A DNA stretch of 55,087 nt. Origin: Mariniphaga sediminis (GTDB lineage: Bacteria > Bacteroidota > Bacteroidia > Bacteroidales > Prolixibacteraceae). Below are positions 18,596 to 27,140 of this stretch, one piece after another. The notes below the pieces were generated by a model, which was not told the origin of the DNA, did no database searches, and was given only the letters and a program-made list of their open reading frames with translations. The position numbers were made by a program, and so were the translations under genes. The number at the start of each line of letters is the position of its first letter. The first letter of the stretch is position 1. The DNA is taken from NCBI RefSeq assembly GCF_003573545.1, contig NZ_QWET01000027.1:1-55087 (forward strand). Reading direction: 5' to 3'.

Positions 18596-20251
18596 ATGTT
18601 GGTCAAACTAACTATTTCAAATTACGCGCTGATTAGTAAGCTGGATGTCGAGTTTCATACCGGATTAAATTCCGTAACAGGTGAAACAGGTGCCGGGAAA
18701 TCCATTATTTTAGGGGCACTTGGACTCATTTTGGGAAACAGGGCAGATCTGTCAGTACTAAAAAATCAAGACGAGAAGTGTATTGTTGAGGGCATTTTTG
18801 AAGTAGGAAATTACCATCTCCAATCTTTTTTTAAAAAGAATGACCTCGACTACGATAAGGTTGCCATTTTACGAAGGGAAATTACTCCATCGGGCAAATC
18901 ACGCGCTTTTGTGAATGACACCCCGGTAAACCTGAAAACACTCAGGGAACTGGGATTAAAATTGATTGACATTCATTCGCAGCACCAAAATCTGGAATTG
19001 GGGAACCGGAAGTTCCAGTTACATCTTGTGGATACCGTTGCGGGCACAGAAAAAGTTCTTAATGAATACCGCGAAAAGTACTCCCGTTTTATTACGCTAA
19101 AAAATGATCTGGAAAAATTAATAGAAAAAAGTGAAAAAGAACGGGCGGATCTGGACTACTGGCAGTTTCAGTTTAACCAGTTGGAGGAGGCCGGATTAAA
19201 AGAAGCTGAACCGGAAGAACTGGAAGCTGAACTGGAACAACTTACCCATGCAGAGGAGATTAAAAGCGCCTTTTCTGAGGTACAGCAACTGCTCGACGAT
19301 GAATCGTTTTCCGTTATTCAAAACCTGAAAGAGAGTGGGCGGAAACTGGAAAGCATCCAGGGATATGTTGCTGAAGTTCCGGGTTTGGCGGAGAGACTGC
19401 AAAGCAGCTTCCTGGAAATAAAAGATATTTTTGATGAGGTGGAAAGGCTGGCCGGAAAAGTAGAACATGATCCTGCCAGAATTGAACTGGTGAACGACCG
19501 CCTTAATTTACTTTACAGCCTTCAGCAAAAACATAATGTAGCAACAGCCGGAGAACTGATTGAATTGAAAAATTCATTTGATGAAAAAATCAACCAGGTT
19601 ACCGGCTACGACCAGGAAATAGAATCGTTAAAAACCGAATTTGAAAACAGCCGGTTGAGACTGGAAGAGAAGGCGGACGAACTAAGCCGGATTCGGAAAA
19701 AATCGTTTGAGCTGATTGAAAAAGCAGTCCGAAAAGACCTGCAGCAACTGGGAATGCCAAAGTCAAAACTGGAAGTAGTGCATGAGCCCTTGCCTGGATA
19801 TACTCCTGTTGGCAAAGATGCTGTTTCTTTCCTGTTCAGCTCGAATGCCGATATGCCGGCTGATGAGATTTCCAAAATTGCTTCCGGCGGAGAAATGTCC
19901 CGCTTAATGCTGGCCATTAAAAACCTGTTACGCACTTCCAAAGCATTACCTACCGTCATTTTTGATGAAATAGACACAGGCGTTTCGGGAGAGATTTCCC
20001 TGAAAATGGGAAACATATTAAAGGAATTTTCCATTTCTACACAAATCATAAATATTACCCACCTTCCGCAAATAGCCGCCAGGGGCAATGCCCATTTTAT
20101 GGTGTACAAGTATGAACAAAACGGTAAAACATATACTTCCATCAGGCAACTCAATGGAAAAGAACGGGTGGAAGAACTGGCCAAAATGGTTGGGGGTGAA
20201 AACCTGACTGATACAACATTAAAAGCTGCAGAAGAGCTGCTGAAGCAGTGA
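18596..20251 (+). CDS. recN: DNA repair protein RecN
   Basis: This 551-residue SMC-like ATPase acts in double-strand break repair. The Walker A motif GETGAGKS is near residue 32, after the usual LVKLTISNYALISKLDVEF start. A long coiled coil fills about residues 150-370. The ABC signature SGGEMSRLMLAIK and the Walker B/D-loop segment TVIFDEIDTGVSGE are in the C-terminal lobe. The length is normal for the family. Confidence 0.96.
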   Translation: MLVKLTISNYALISKLDVEFHTGLNSVTGETGAGKSIILGALGLILGNRADLSVLKNQDEKCIVEGIFEVGNYHLQSFFKKNDLDYDKVAILRREITPSGKSRAFVNDTPVNLKTLRELGLKLIDIHSQHQNLELGNRKFQLHLVDTVAGTEKVLNEYREKYSRFITLKNDLEKLIEKSEKERADLDYWQFQFNQLEEAGLKEAEPEELEAELEQLTHAEEIKSAFSEVQQLLDDESFSVIQNLKESGRKLESIQGYVAEVPGLAERLQSSFLEIKDIFDEVERLAGKVEHDPARIELVNDRLNLLYSLQQKHNVATAGELIELKNSFDEKINQVTGYDQEIESLKTEFENSRLRLEEKADELSRIRKKSFELIEKAVRKDLQQLGMPKSKLEVVHEPLPGYTPVGKDAVSFLFSSNADMPADEISKIASGGEMSRLMLAIKNLLRTSKALPTVIFDEIDTGVSGEISLKMGNILKEFSISTQIINITHLPQIAARGNAHFMVYKYEQNGKTYTSIRQLNGKERVEELAKMVGGENLTDTTLKAAEELLKQ

Positions 20252-20562
20252 TTCTTTTTCAATTAATTAATTTCCTGAATATTCAAAAAAAGACAGTCCC
20301 GTTGTCCTGTGCACGGGAGGTTGTTCTGAGCTATTGCCGTATGGTTGTAAAAGACGTGGTGGTTTCAAATTGAAATGGGAAACAAAAGGAGAGATTCATA
20401 AAATATAAGGGGAAAAGATATTTTTTTTGTGCGTATCTGTTTGATACATTGTTTTTTATTGTTGTCGATAAAAAGCAATGTGAAAAAAAATAACGATTCT
20501 GCTACGGAAGAAGTCTTTTCAAACGTATTCATAGTTGTAATCGAAAATGAATAAGTAAAGGA
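20252..20562. other. 311-bp gap between recN and the fecR/susC/susD locus
   Basis: No gene is seen. The left part has a weak hairpin (CCCGT...ACGGG, near 20298-20317) and a 13-bp odd palindrome TTTCAAATTGAAA at 20363-20375. The right part is AT-rich with poly-A/T runs and probably holds the fecR promoter. No sigma factor gene or remnant precedes fecR. Confidence 0.5.
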
Positions 20563-21525
20563 ATGAATAAAACATCCGAAAATCTGATCAATAAATTTAT
20601 TTCCGGGCAAAGGTTGTCGGATGAAGAATTTATTTTGTTTAACGATTTTTTGAACGACCTGCATTACCGGGATGAACTTATCCGGTTTCTGGAAAAAAAC
20701 TGGCAGCAAAGTCAGCCGGAAGAAGTAGCGTTACAGTTCGAACAGATACGGGAAAAAATCAGGGTTTCATCTTTGAAGGTGAAGATGAATCGATTGTTTA
20801 TAGCTTTGTCAAAGGCAGCAGCAATTTTATTTATACCACTTATTGCTGCTGTTCTTTATTTCTATTTCAACCAACCCATCTCCTCCGAGATGCTTACACT
20901 TTCTACAGAAAAAGGGGAATTTACCCATGTAATTCTTCCGGACGGATCGAGAGTATGGCTGAATGTAGATACAAAATTGAGCTATCCGGCCGATTATGGT
21001 TTAGGCTCCAGGAAACTTGAGTTGGAAGGGGAAGCCTATTTCGAAGTGAAAAAGGATGAAGAGTTGCCGTTTGAAGTGACATCAGGAAATCTGACTACCA
21101 CGGCATTGGGCACCCGGTTTGTCATTTCCGCATATCCGGAATCTTCTGTTATAAAATCGTCGCTGCTTGAGGGATCTGTGGAGATAAAATACGGCAATAC
21201 TTACAAAATAATAGAACCGGGCCAACAGTTGACACTCGATAAAAATAAACAAGCTTTGGTTTTGAAAGCTTTTAGTGAAGAGTATGAATTGTCGTGGAAG
21301 AATAACCAACTGGTATTTCGGTTGACACCGTTTGACCATGTTATTTCGATACTCGAAAAATGGTACGATATCAGTATTGTGTATAATCCGGAATTATTTA
21401 AATCAGAGACGCTTACAGTAAGGTTTGAAAAGTATGAATCATTGGAAAATGTACTCAAAGTTATTTCAAAGGTAAACGGATTCAATTATAAAGTTGAGGG
21501 TAATAATGTTAAAATAACAAAGTAA
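20563..21525 (+). CDS. FecR-family anti-sigma factor
   Basis: This 320-residue inner-membrane protein controls an ECF sigma factor in response to the TonB-dependent receptor. A short cytoplasmic helical domain (1-~80) precedes one membrane helix (about residues 86-104). The periplasmic FecR domain follows, with EKGEFTHVILPDGSRVWLN, LEGEAYFEV and TTALGTRFVI. A C-terminal DUF4974-type domain has LENVLKVISKVNGF. It lies 106 bp before susC, whose N-terminal STN domain is its expected partner. The matching ECF sigma gene is normally upstream but is absent here. Confidence 0.93.
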   Translation: MNKTSENLINKFISGQRLSDEEFILFNDFLNDLHYRDELIRFLEKNWQQSQPEEVALQFEQIREKIRVSSLKVKMNRLFIALSKAAAILFIPLIAAVLYFYFNQPISSEMLTLSTEKGEFTHVILPDGSRVWLNVDTKLSYPADYGLGSRKLELEGEAYFEVKKDEELPFEVTSGNLTTTALGTRFVISAYPESSVIKSSLLEGSVEIKYGNTYKIIEPGQQLTLDKNKQALVLKAFSEEYELSWKNNQLVFRLTPFDHVISILEKWYDISIVYNPELFKSETLTVRFEKYESLENVLKVISKVNGFNYKVEGNNVKITK

Positions 21526-21544
21526 TGAAAGGATGATGTGTATA

Positions 21545-21617
21545 TAAAAAAATCGGGCAAAGTCGCTGGAACCGACGATGCCCGACAGATCAAATTAAAT
21601 TAAGTATTTAACTTTAA
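21545..21617 (-). ncRNA. Predicted cis-antisense small RNA in the susC leader
   Basis: A minus-strand -7 box TAGATTTG (21632-21625) and a minus-strand hairpin terminator (21585-21546) bracket a segment of about 70 nt antisense to the susC leader. This layout resembles the cis-antisense RNAs described beside susC genes in Bacteroides fragilis (DonS type). No clear -33 TTTG was found at the expected distance, so transcription is inferred only. Confidence 0.4.
21546..21585 (-). terminator. Minus-strand intrinsic terminator in the susC leader
   Basis: TCGGGCA (21553-21559) pairs with TGCCCGA (21579-21585), with an inner GTCG/CGAC stem (21562-21565 with 21573-21576). On the plus strand no T-run follows. 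On the minus strand the stem is followed by seven Ts (the A-run 21546-21552). It therefore reads as a terminator for antisense transcription coming from the susC start. Confidence 0.6.
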
Positions 21618-21624
21618 AACGGTT

Positions 21625-21632
21625 CAAATCTA
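21625..21632 (-). promoter_or_regulatory. Minus-strand -7 box overlapping the susC start codon
   Basis: The plus strand reads CAAATCTA, which is TAGATTTG on the minus strand, a perfect match to TAnnTTTG. It covers the first base of the susC ATG. The matching upstream TTTG element is not obvious. Confidence 0.4.
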
Positions 21633-24600
21633 TGAAAAAAAGAAAACCATTCCTAACAGGGAATGAATTTTTCCTGTTACGAAAAATTTTAAGGATCATG
21701 AAACTAACGGCTATTTTTTTGTTGGTATCGACGATGTTGGTTTCTGCGAGTGTGTACTCACAGAGTACCCGGCTGACACTAAAATTTAAGGACATTTCTT
21801 ATGAAGAATTGTTCAAAGAGATTGAAAAACAAACCGAGTTCCGGTTTGCATTCTCCGATTCAAAACTTAATTCGCGGCAGAAAATCAGAATCGATGTCAC
21901 GAATGAAACGCTGGAAGAAATTCTGAACACAACACTTCCGGACGAGATTGCCTATGAAATCATCGACCGATATGTGGTCATCCTGAATGCTATTGAAAAA
22001 AGCCCGGTAATGAAAATTCTGCAACAGCAAGGAACTGTCTCCGGGAAAGTGACAGATTCTGATGAACTGCCCTTGCCGGGAGTTACTGTTGTGGTAAAAG
22101 GAACCACCCAGGGAACGGTAACAAATGCAGATGGAGAATACTTTTTAACAAATGTACCGGCGGAGGCTACATTGGTATTTTCATTTGTGGGTATGCGAAC
22201 TCAAGAAATATCTGTTGGAGCTCAAACAAACATCAATGTGGCGATGGAGGTGGATGCGATTGGCATTGAAGAAGTGGTTGCCGTAGGTTACGGTACACAA
22301 AAGAAAGCAAACCTGACAGGTGCCGTTGGGGTTGCCAATTCTGAACGACTGGAAAACAGAACGATTACATCTTTGGGCCAGGGGCTGCAGGGAGTAATTC
22401 CCGGGTTAAATATAACATATCAGTCCGGAGACCCCAATGAGGCCGCTAACTTTAATATCAGGGGATATGAATCGATTAATGGTGGCGATCCTCTTATTCT
22501 GGTTGATGGCGTTCCTATGGATGTGGAGAAAATCAACCCCAATGATATCAAGTCGGTATCCGTACTTAAAGATGCATCTTCAGCGGCTATTTACGGGGCA
22601 AGGGCTGCTTTTGGAGTTATACTGGTCGAAACGAAAACCGGGCAGGTTGGCAAAACCAATATTAACTTTTCAGTTCAAACAACTTTGCAAAAAGCCATTT
22701 TCCCGGGGTACGAACCGGTAAGAGACGGAGGTACTGCCAGGCAAATTCAGAACGAAGCCTATAAAATAACGAATGGAAGGACGTTGCTGCCCGACCCGGT
22801 AATTCAAGCCGCCCTGGCATATCAGGAAATGGAAAATCCAACTACTGATGATGCCTGGTTTTATTATGAGGGATTTCTTTATCCTTTGGAGAATACATAC
22901 ATGAAGGACTTGGCGATGAGGAATTTTGCTCCGCAGCAACAATATGATTTTAGTATCAACGGAGCCAGTGAAAAGGCCAGTTATTATGTTTCTTTGGGAG
23001 CCATTAATAAAGATGGATTCTTTCGGTATGGAAATGAAAGCTATAAAAGATACAATGTGTTATCTAAAATTGATTTTCAGGTAACCGATTGGTTTAAACT
23101 GGAAGAAAGGATTTCATTTTCTTCTGTATTAAATGATAATCCGCATGATTATCATGACCAGTGGTACTACCAGTCCATAGCAAAACATTTTTATTCTCCT
23201 CATACTTTTCCTGACCTGACTTACTACGTGGAGCCGGGTGACCATGACCAATGGGCGCCATATATCGGAATGCACCTGGATAACAGAAATCCGCTGCCGT
23301 ACCTAAAGAATGGAGGCCGAAATACTACTACTGAAAATGACATCTGGCTAACACAGGGGGTTACAATTACTCCGATTAAAGGATTAAAAATCAGAGGGGA
23401 TTTTTCTTATAGATATTACTGGCAGGACATGGAGAGAGTCAGGTCACAGGTTGATGTGTTAAGAGGTTTTAACGGTTTCGAAATGACGGAAGATATTGTT
23501 TATAAGGGACAAAGTGCCAACGACTGGATAGAAAGTCGATTTGATAAAAATACCTATTATGTATTTAATACCTATGCAGAGTATGTAAGAAATGATATTG
23601 GCGACCATTATATAAAAGGATTGATAGGGTTTAATGAAGAATATGGGGCAACACACAGGGTGACAACGAGATCTACCCAGCTGATTACACCAATCATTCA
23701 TTCATTAACTGCTACAACCGGTGTAAAGTCTAATTCGGATGCCAAGAATGAAATCATGCTCCGGGGGATGTTCTACCGTTTAAATTATTCTTATAAAGAT
23801 AAATATCTTTTTGAGTCAAATGGCCGGTATGATGGAACCTCCCGGTTTCCCCAAAAGGATCGTTTCGGATTTTTCCCATCATTTTCTTTGGGATGGAGAT
23901 TATCGGAAGAAGCATTTATGGAGGGGGCAAGTGTGTGGCTGGATAATTTAAAAATCAGGGCATCTTATGGCGAGCTTGGGAACCAGAGTGTGGGGGCCTA
24001 TTATCCTTATATCTCTACCATGGCATCGGGAACTTCCACATTTTTACTCGACGGAGGCGGAAATCTTACTAATATAATATCCCCGGGAGGGTTAGTTAGT
24101 AATTCTCTAACCTGGGAAACAGTTGAAAGTAAGAATGTTGGTATTGATTTTACCATAAAAAGAAAACTGGATGTATCATTGGATTACTTTATCCGGGATA
24201 CCAAGAATATGCTGATGGAAAAAAGTTATCCCGATCCTCTTGGGGCAGAGGCTCCCAGTGAAAATGCTGCTGATTTAAGAAATACCGGATGGGAACTGGC
24301 AGTAACCTGGCATGATAAGGTAAGTAATGACTGGTCATACAATGTAAATCTTTCACTGTCTGATTACCAAACGGAAATAACAAAGTACGACAATCCAACC
24401 GGCGACATAGGCGACTATTATGTGGGTAAAAAAATAGGTGAGATTTGGGGATATAAGACAGTGGGCTTGTTTCAAACAGAAGAAGAACTGGCCAATGCAG
24501 CAGATCAGTCAAGGTTAGGTTCTAACTGGAGATTGGGTGATGTACATTATGCGAATCTTGATGATGATGATGAGATTACAACAGGGTCTAATACATTGGA

Positions 24601-25108
24601 TGATACCGGTGACAGAATAAGGATAGGAAACTCTACGCCACGATATGCATTTGGTATCAACCCGAGTATCAAATATAAAAATTTCTCTCTCGATATTTTT
24701 GCTCAGGGGGTATTAAAAAGGGACTGGTACCCGTCAAGAGGAAATTTTTTACGGTTCTGGCCTTTTAAATCATTGTCGATGGAGCAATGGTGGCTCGATG
24801 ATACCTGGTCGCCAGAAAATACCGATGCCTATTTCCCGGGTAAACAATTTGCATATTCCGATAATAAAAATACGCACGTACAGACCCGTTATTTGCAGAA
24901 TGCGGCATATATAAGGTTGAAAAATATAACTTTAAGTTATAACATTCCTGTAAAGTTTGTTGCCAATGCCCAGGTTTATCTTAACGGTACAAATCTTTGG
25001 GAAGCCACAGGAATGTATAAAACCCTGGATCCGGAATACTCTACTGATCTGGTGCCAAGATACATGTTTCAACGGTCGTTTACACTTGGCCTGAAAGTTA
25101 CACTATAA
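21632..25108 (+). CDS. susC: SusC/RagA-type TonB-dependent glycan importer with STN domain
   Basis: This 1158-residue outer-membrane transporter imports oligosaccharides with its SusD partner. A leader with a hydrophobic stretch at about 25-40 is followed by an STN (secretin/TonB N-terminal) signalling domain (about 48-115), a carboxypeptidase-regulatory-like domain (about 130-205), the plug (about 215-330, with SVLKDASSAAIYGARAAFGVI) and a beta-barrel ending in an aromatic-rich strand. The STN domain indicates signalling to a FecR protein, and one is encoded just upstream. The start at 21632 gives an extended N-terminus; the internal ATG at 21698 (MKLTAIFLL) is an alternative. Confidence 0.96.
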   Translation: MKKRKPFLTGNEFFLLRKILRIMKLTAIFLLVSTMLVSASVYSQSTRLTLKFKDISYEELFKEIEKQTEFRFAFSDSKLNSRQKIRIDVTNETLEEILNTTLPDEIAYEIIDRYVVILNAIEKSPVMKILQQQGTVSGKVTDSDELPLPGVTVVVKGTTQGTVTNADGEYFLTNVPAEATLVFSFVGMRTQEISVGAQTNINVAMEVDAIGIEEVVAVGYGTQKKANLTGAVGVANSERLENRTITSLGQGLQGVIPGLNITYQSGDPNEAANFNIRGYESINGGDPLILVDGVPMDVEKINPNDIKSVSVLKDASSAAIYGARAAFGVILVETKTGQVGKTNINFSVQTTLQKAIFPGYEPVRDGGTARQIQNEAYKITNGRTLLPDPVIQAALAYQEMENPTTDDAWFYYEGFLYPLENTYMKDLAMRNFAPQQQYDFSINGASEKASYYVSLGAINKDGFFRYGNESYKRYNVLSKIDFQVTDWFKLEERISFSSVLNDNPHDYHDQWYYQSIAKHFYSPHTFPDLTYYVEPGDHDQWAPYIGMHLDNRNPLPYLKNGGRNTTTENDIWLTQGVTITPIKGLKIRGDFSYRYYWQDMERVRSQVDVLRGFNGFEMTEDIVYKGQSANDWIESRFDKNTYYVFNTYAEYVRNDIGDHYIKGLIGFNEEYGATHRVTTRSTQLITPIIHSLTATTGVKSNSDAKNEIMLRGMFYRLNYSYKDKYLFESNGRYDGTSRFPQKDRFGFFPSFSLGWRLSEEAFMEGASVWLDNLKIRASYGELGNQSVGAYYPYISTMASGTSTFLLDGGGNLTNIISPGGLVSNSLTWETVESKNVGIDFTIKRKLDVSLDYFIRDTKNMLMEKSYPDPLGAEAPSENAADLRNTGWELAVTWHDKVSNDWSYNVNLSLSDYQTEITKYDNPTGDIGDYYVGKKIGEIWGYKTVGLFQTEEELANAADQSRLGSNWRLGDVHYANLDDDDEITTGSNTLDDTGDRIRIGNSTPRYAFGINPSIKYKNFSLDIFAQGVLKRDWYPSRGNFLRFWPFKSLSMEQWWLDDTWSPENTDAYFPGKQFAYSDNKNTHVQTRYLQNAAYIRLKNITLSYNIPVKFVANAQVYLNGTNLWEATGMYKTLDPEYSTDLVPRYMFQRSFTLGLKVTL

Positions 25109-25130
25109 GCAAATTTTAAAACGAATAGAA

Positions 25131-26903
25131 ATGAGAAATAAAATATTATATTTTTTAATTTTTGCAGCTTTCCTGATTAGTTGCAACGATGATTCTATGA
25201 ATAGGTATCCCTTGACCAGCATATCTGGCGAAACATTCTGGAATACTGAAAATGACCTTATGGTTTACAATAATGTATTTTATAATTATGCCAAGTCGAA
25301 TGCCATGCGGTTATTAAATGGCAACCATGAAGGCGCAACCAGGGACGGGCAATATTCATTAGACGGAATGACTGACAATGATGTCCGGGCTTTATCTTAC
25401 AATGGAAACCACGTAAGAATTAGGGCCGGGCAAATAACACCCGACAATAATCCAATTTCATTTGGCTGGAATAGAACATGTTTTTATTTTGTGCGTGCCA
25501 TTAATATTGGCCTGGCTAATTATGATAAGGCGGATATCAGTCAGTCAATTATTGATCAATATAAGGCGGAAGCGCGTTTGTTCCGTGGGTGGATGGTTGC
25601 TGACAAAGTTTCTCTTTATGGTGACTATCCCTGGATAGACAAAGAATTGAATATCGATTCTGACGAATTATTTGCGGAGCGTACGCCCCGTGAAACGGTA
25701 ATGGAAAAAGTACTTGCTGATTTGGATTATGCATGCGAATATTTACCTGACGATTGGGGCGACGGCAGTGCTCCGGGAAGACTGAATCGTTGGAGTGCTT
25801 TGCTGATAAAATCGCGTGTTTGTCTGTTCGAGGGAACATGGAGAAAATACCACGGAGGTACAAATCCTGACTCATGGTTACAGGCTGCAGCTACCGCTGC
25901 AAAAGAATTAATAGACAACGGCCCGTATCAACTGTATTCTACCGGCGATCCGGCGCATGATTACAACGCCATATTTCAAATGACAGATCTTACCGGAGTG
26001 GATGAGGTCATGTACTGGAGAAGATACGAGCAGGGTATCGTACAAAATTCATGGCAAATATATTACTACATGTCTACCGCAACAAAAAGTATGGTAGAAG
26101 ATTATTTGTGTACCGACGGATTACCCATCACACTTTCAGATTTATATCAGGGCGATGAGGTTTTTGAGAACTTGTTTGAAAACAGGGATCCCCGTTTAAA
26201 GCAAACTATTTTGCACCCGGATGATGTTGAATATTATGATTACGGCGGGTTAACAGCTATTGGAACTACGATTCCCAATCCGACCGGAAAAACAGGTTCG
26301 TGGACATCGGTAACCGGCTATCACCAGGTGAAGCATGTTAATCAGCCACAAAACGTGTATTTCCATGATGGGTTTACCCCGTGTGTTATATTGCGATTTG
26401 GTGAAGCATTGCTCAACTATGCCGAGGCCAAAGCAGAATTGGGAACATTGTCTCAGACCGACCTGGACATAAGTATAAATCAACTGAGGGATCGGGTTGG
26501 AATGGTTCATATGGATATTAATAACATTCCGGTTGATCCAAGATATACCGATTGGGGTGTTTCTCCATTGATTGTTGAGATTCGGCGGGAGAGAAGGATT
26601 GAATTATTTGGCGAAGGTTTCCGCTTTGATGATATTAGGAGATGGAAACTGGGTGAAAAATTAATGACTAAAAAAGATTATGGCATTCGCTGGGATGAAG
26701 CAAACAGGAACAGCATCGATCCTGCCGGTGCCGTCTCCCTACAGTATGAAGTTGTTCCCGGGACCGGAATTGAATATATCTGCCCTAATAAAGGAAGTGA
26801 CTTTGAAAATCCGGTATTTGAGAGCAAACACTATTTGTGGCCTATTCCGGTAAGCGCCAGGTCTCAAAATCCTACGTTGGGACAAAACCCCGGCTGGGAA
26901 TAA
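25131..26903 (+). CDS. susD: SusD/RagB-type surface glycan-binding lipoprotein
   Basis: This 590-residue lipoprotein forms the lid of the SusCD importer. The lipobox is LISC (Cys18), followed by the usual PLTSISGETFWNTENDL start with the aromatic-rich helix. TPR-like helical segments and the C-terminal RagB signature (LRFGEALLNYAEAKAELG, IRRERRIELFGEGFRFDDIRRW) are present. It follows susC by 22 bp and is closed by a long hairpin terminator, suggesting that susCD can be transcribed at a higher level than the enzymes downstream. Confidence 0.96.
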   Translation: MRNKILYFLIFAAFLISCNDDSMNRYPLTSISGETFWNTENDLMVYNNVFYNYAKSNAMRLLNGNHEGATRDGQYSLDGMTDNDVRALSYNGNHVRIRAGQITPDNNPISFGWNRTCFYFVRAINIGLANYDKADISQSIIDQYKAEARLFRGWMVADKVSLYGDYPWIDKELNIDSDELFAERTPRETVMEKVLADLDYACEYLPDDWGDGSAPGRLNRWSALLIKSRVCLFEGTWRKYHGGTNPDSWLQAAATAAKELIDNGPYQLYSTGDPAHDYNAIFQMTDLTGVDEVMYWRRYEQGIVQNSWQIYYYMSTATKSMVEDYLCTDGLPITLSDLYQGDEVFENLFENRDPRLKQTILHPDDVEYYDYGGLTAIGTTIPNPTGKTGSWTSVTGYHQVKHVNQPQNVYFHDGFTPCVILRFGEALLNYAEAKAELGTLSQTDLDISINQLRDRVGMVHMDINNIPVDPRYTDWGVSPLIVEIRRERRIELFGEGFRFDDIRRWKLGEKLMTKKDYGIRWDEANRNSIDPAGAVSLQYEVVPGTGIEYICPNKGSDFENPVFESKHYLWPIPVSARSQNPTLGQNPGWE

Positions 26904-26915
26904 CATTTTAGGGGT

Positions 26916-26985
26916 GTCTCTAAGAAAGCAAAAGTATGGGTATTCGTTGCTCCCGGATACCTGCTTTCTTAGAGACCGCTTTTTT
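26916..26985 (+). terminator. Long hairpin terminator after susD
   Basis: GTCTCTAAGAAAGCA (26916-26930) pairs perfectly with TGCTTTCTTAGAGAC (26962-26976). Inside, GGTATTCG pairs with CGGATACC with one wobble, around a TTGCTCC loop. A run of six Ts follows (cgcTTTTTT). It would end or attenuate transcription between susCD and the enzyme genes. Confidence 0.85.
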
Positions 26986-27055
26986 CAAAATAAATAGATA
27001 AAATGAATATAAGACGGGCCATGCGCCCGGCTTTTGTGCAGACGGTTGATTTTTT

Positions 27056-27075
27056 ATCCCGATGATTATCGGGAT
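27056..27075. repeat. 20-bp inverted repeat upstream of the first lipoprotein enzyme
   Basis: ATCCCGAT-GATT-ATCGGGAT has perfect 8-bp arms and a 4-nt loop, preceded by a T-run (27051-27055). It is about 65 bp before the next gene. It could be a second hairpin in the susD 3' region, a processing site or an operator. The A/T run on its left would make it an antisense-strand structure with no clear T tail. Confidence 0.45.
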
Positions 27076-27140
27076 GAAGAGTTCCCTGTATGACTGTGCA
27101 GGCCGGACAGGCTGTTTCACCTTTTAAAAATGTATAAAAT

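Noticed and set aside
19606-20262. Minus-strand ORF of 218 codons over recN
   Set aside because: It is the complement of the recN signature region, Ser-rich because of codon complementarity, and not a gene.
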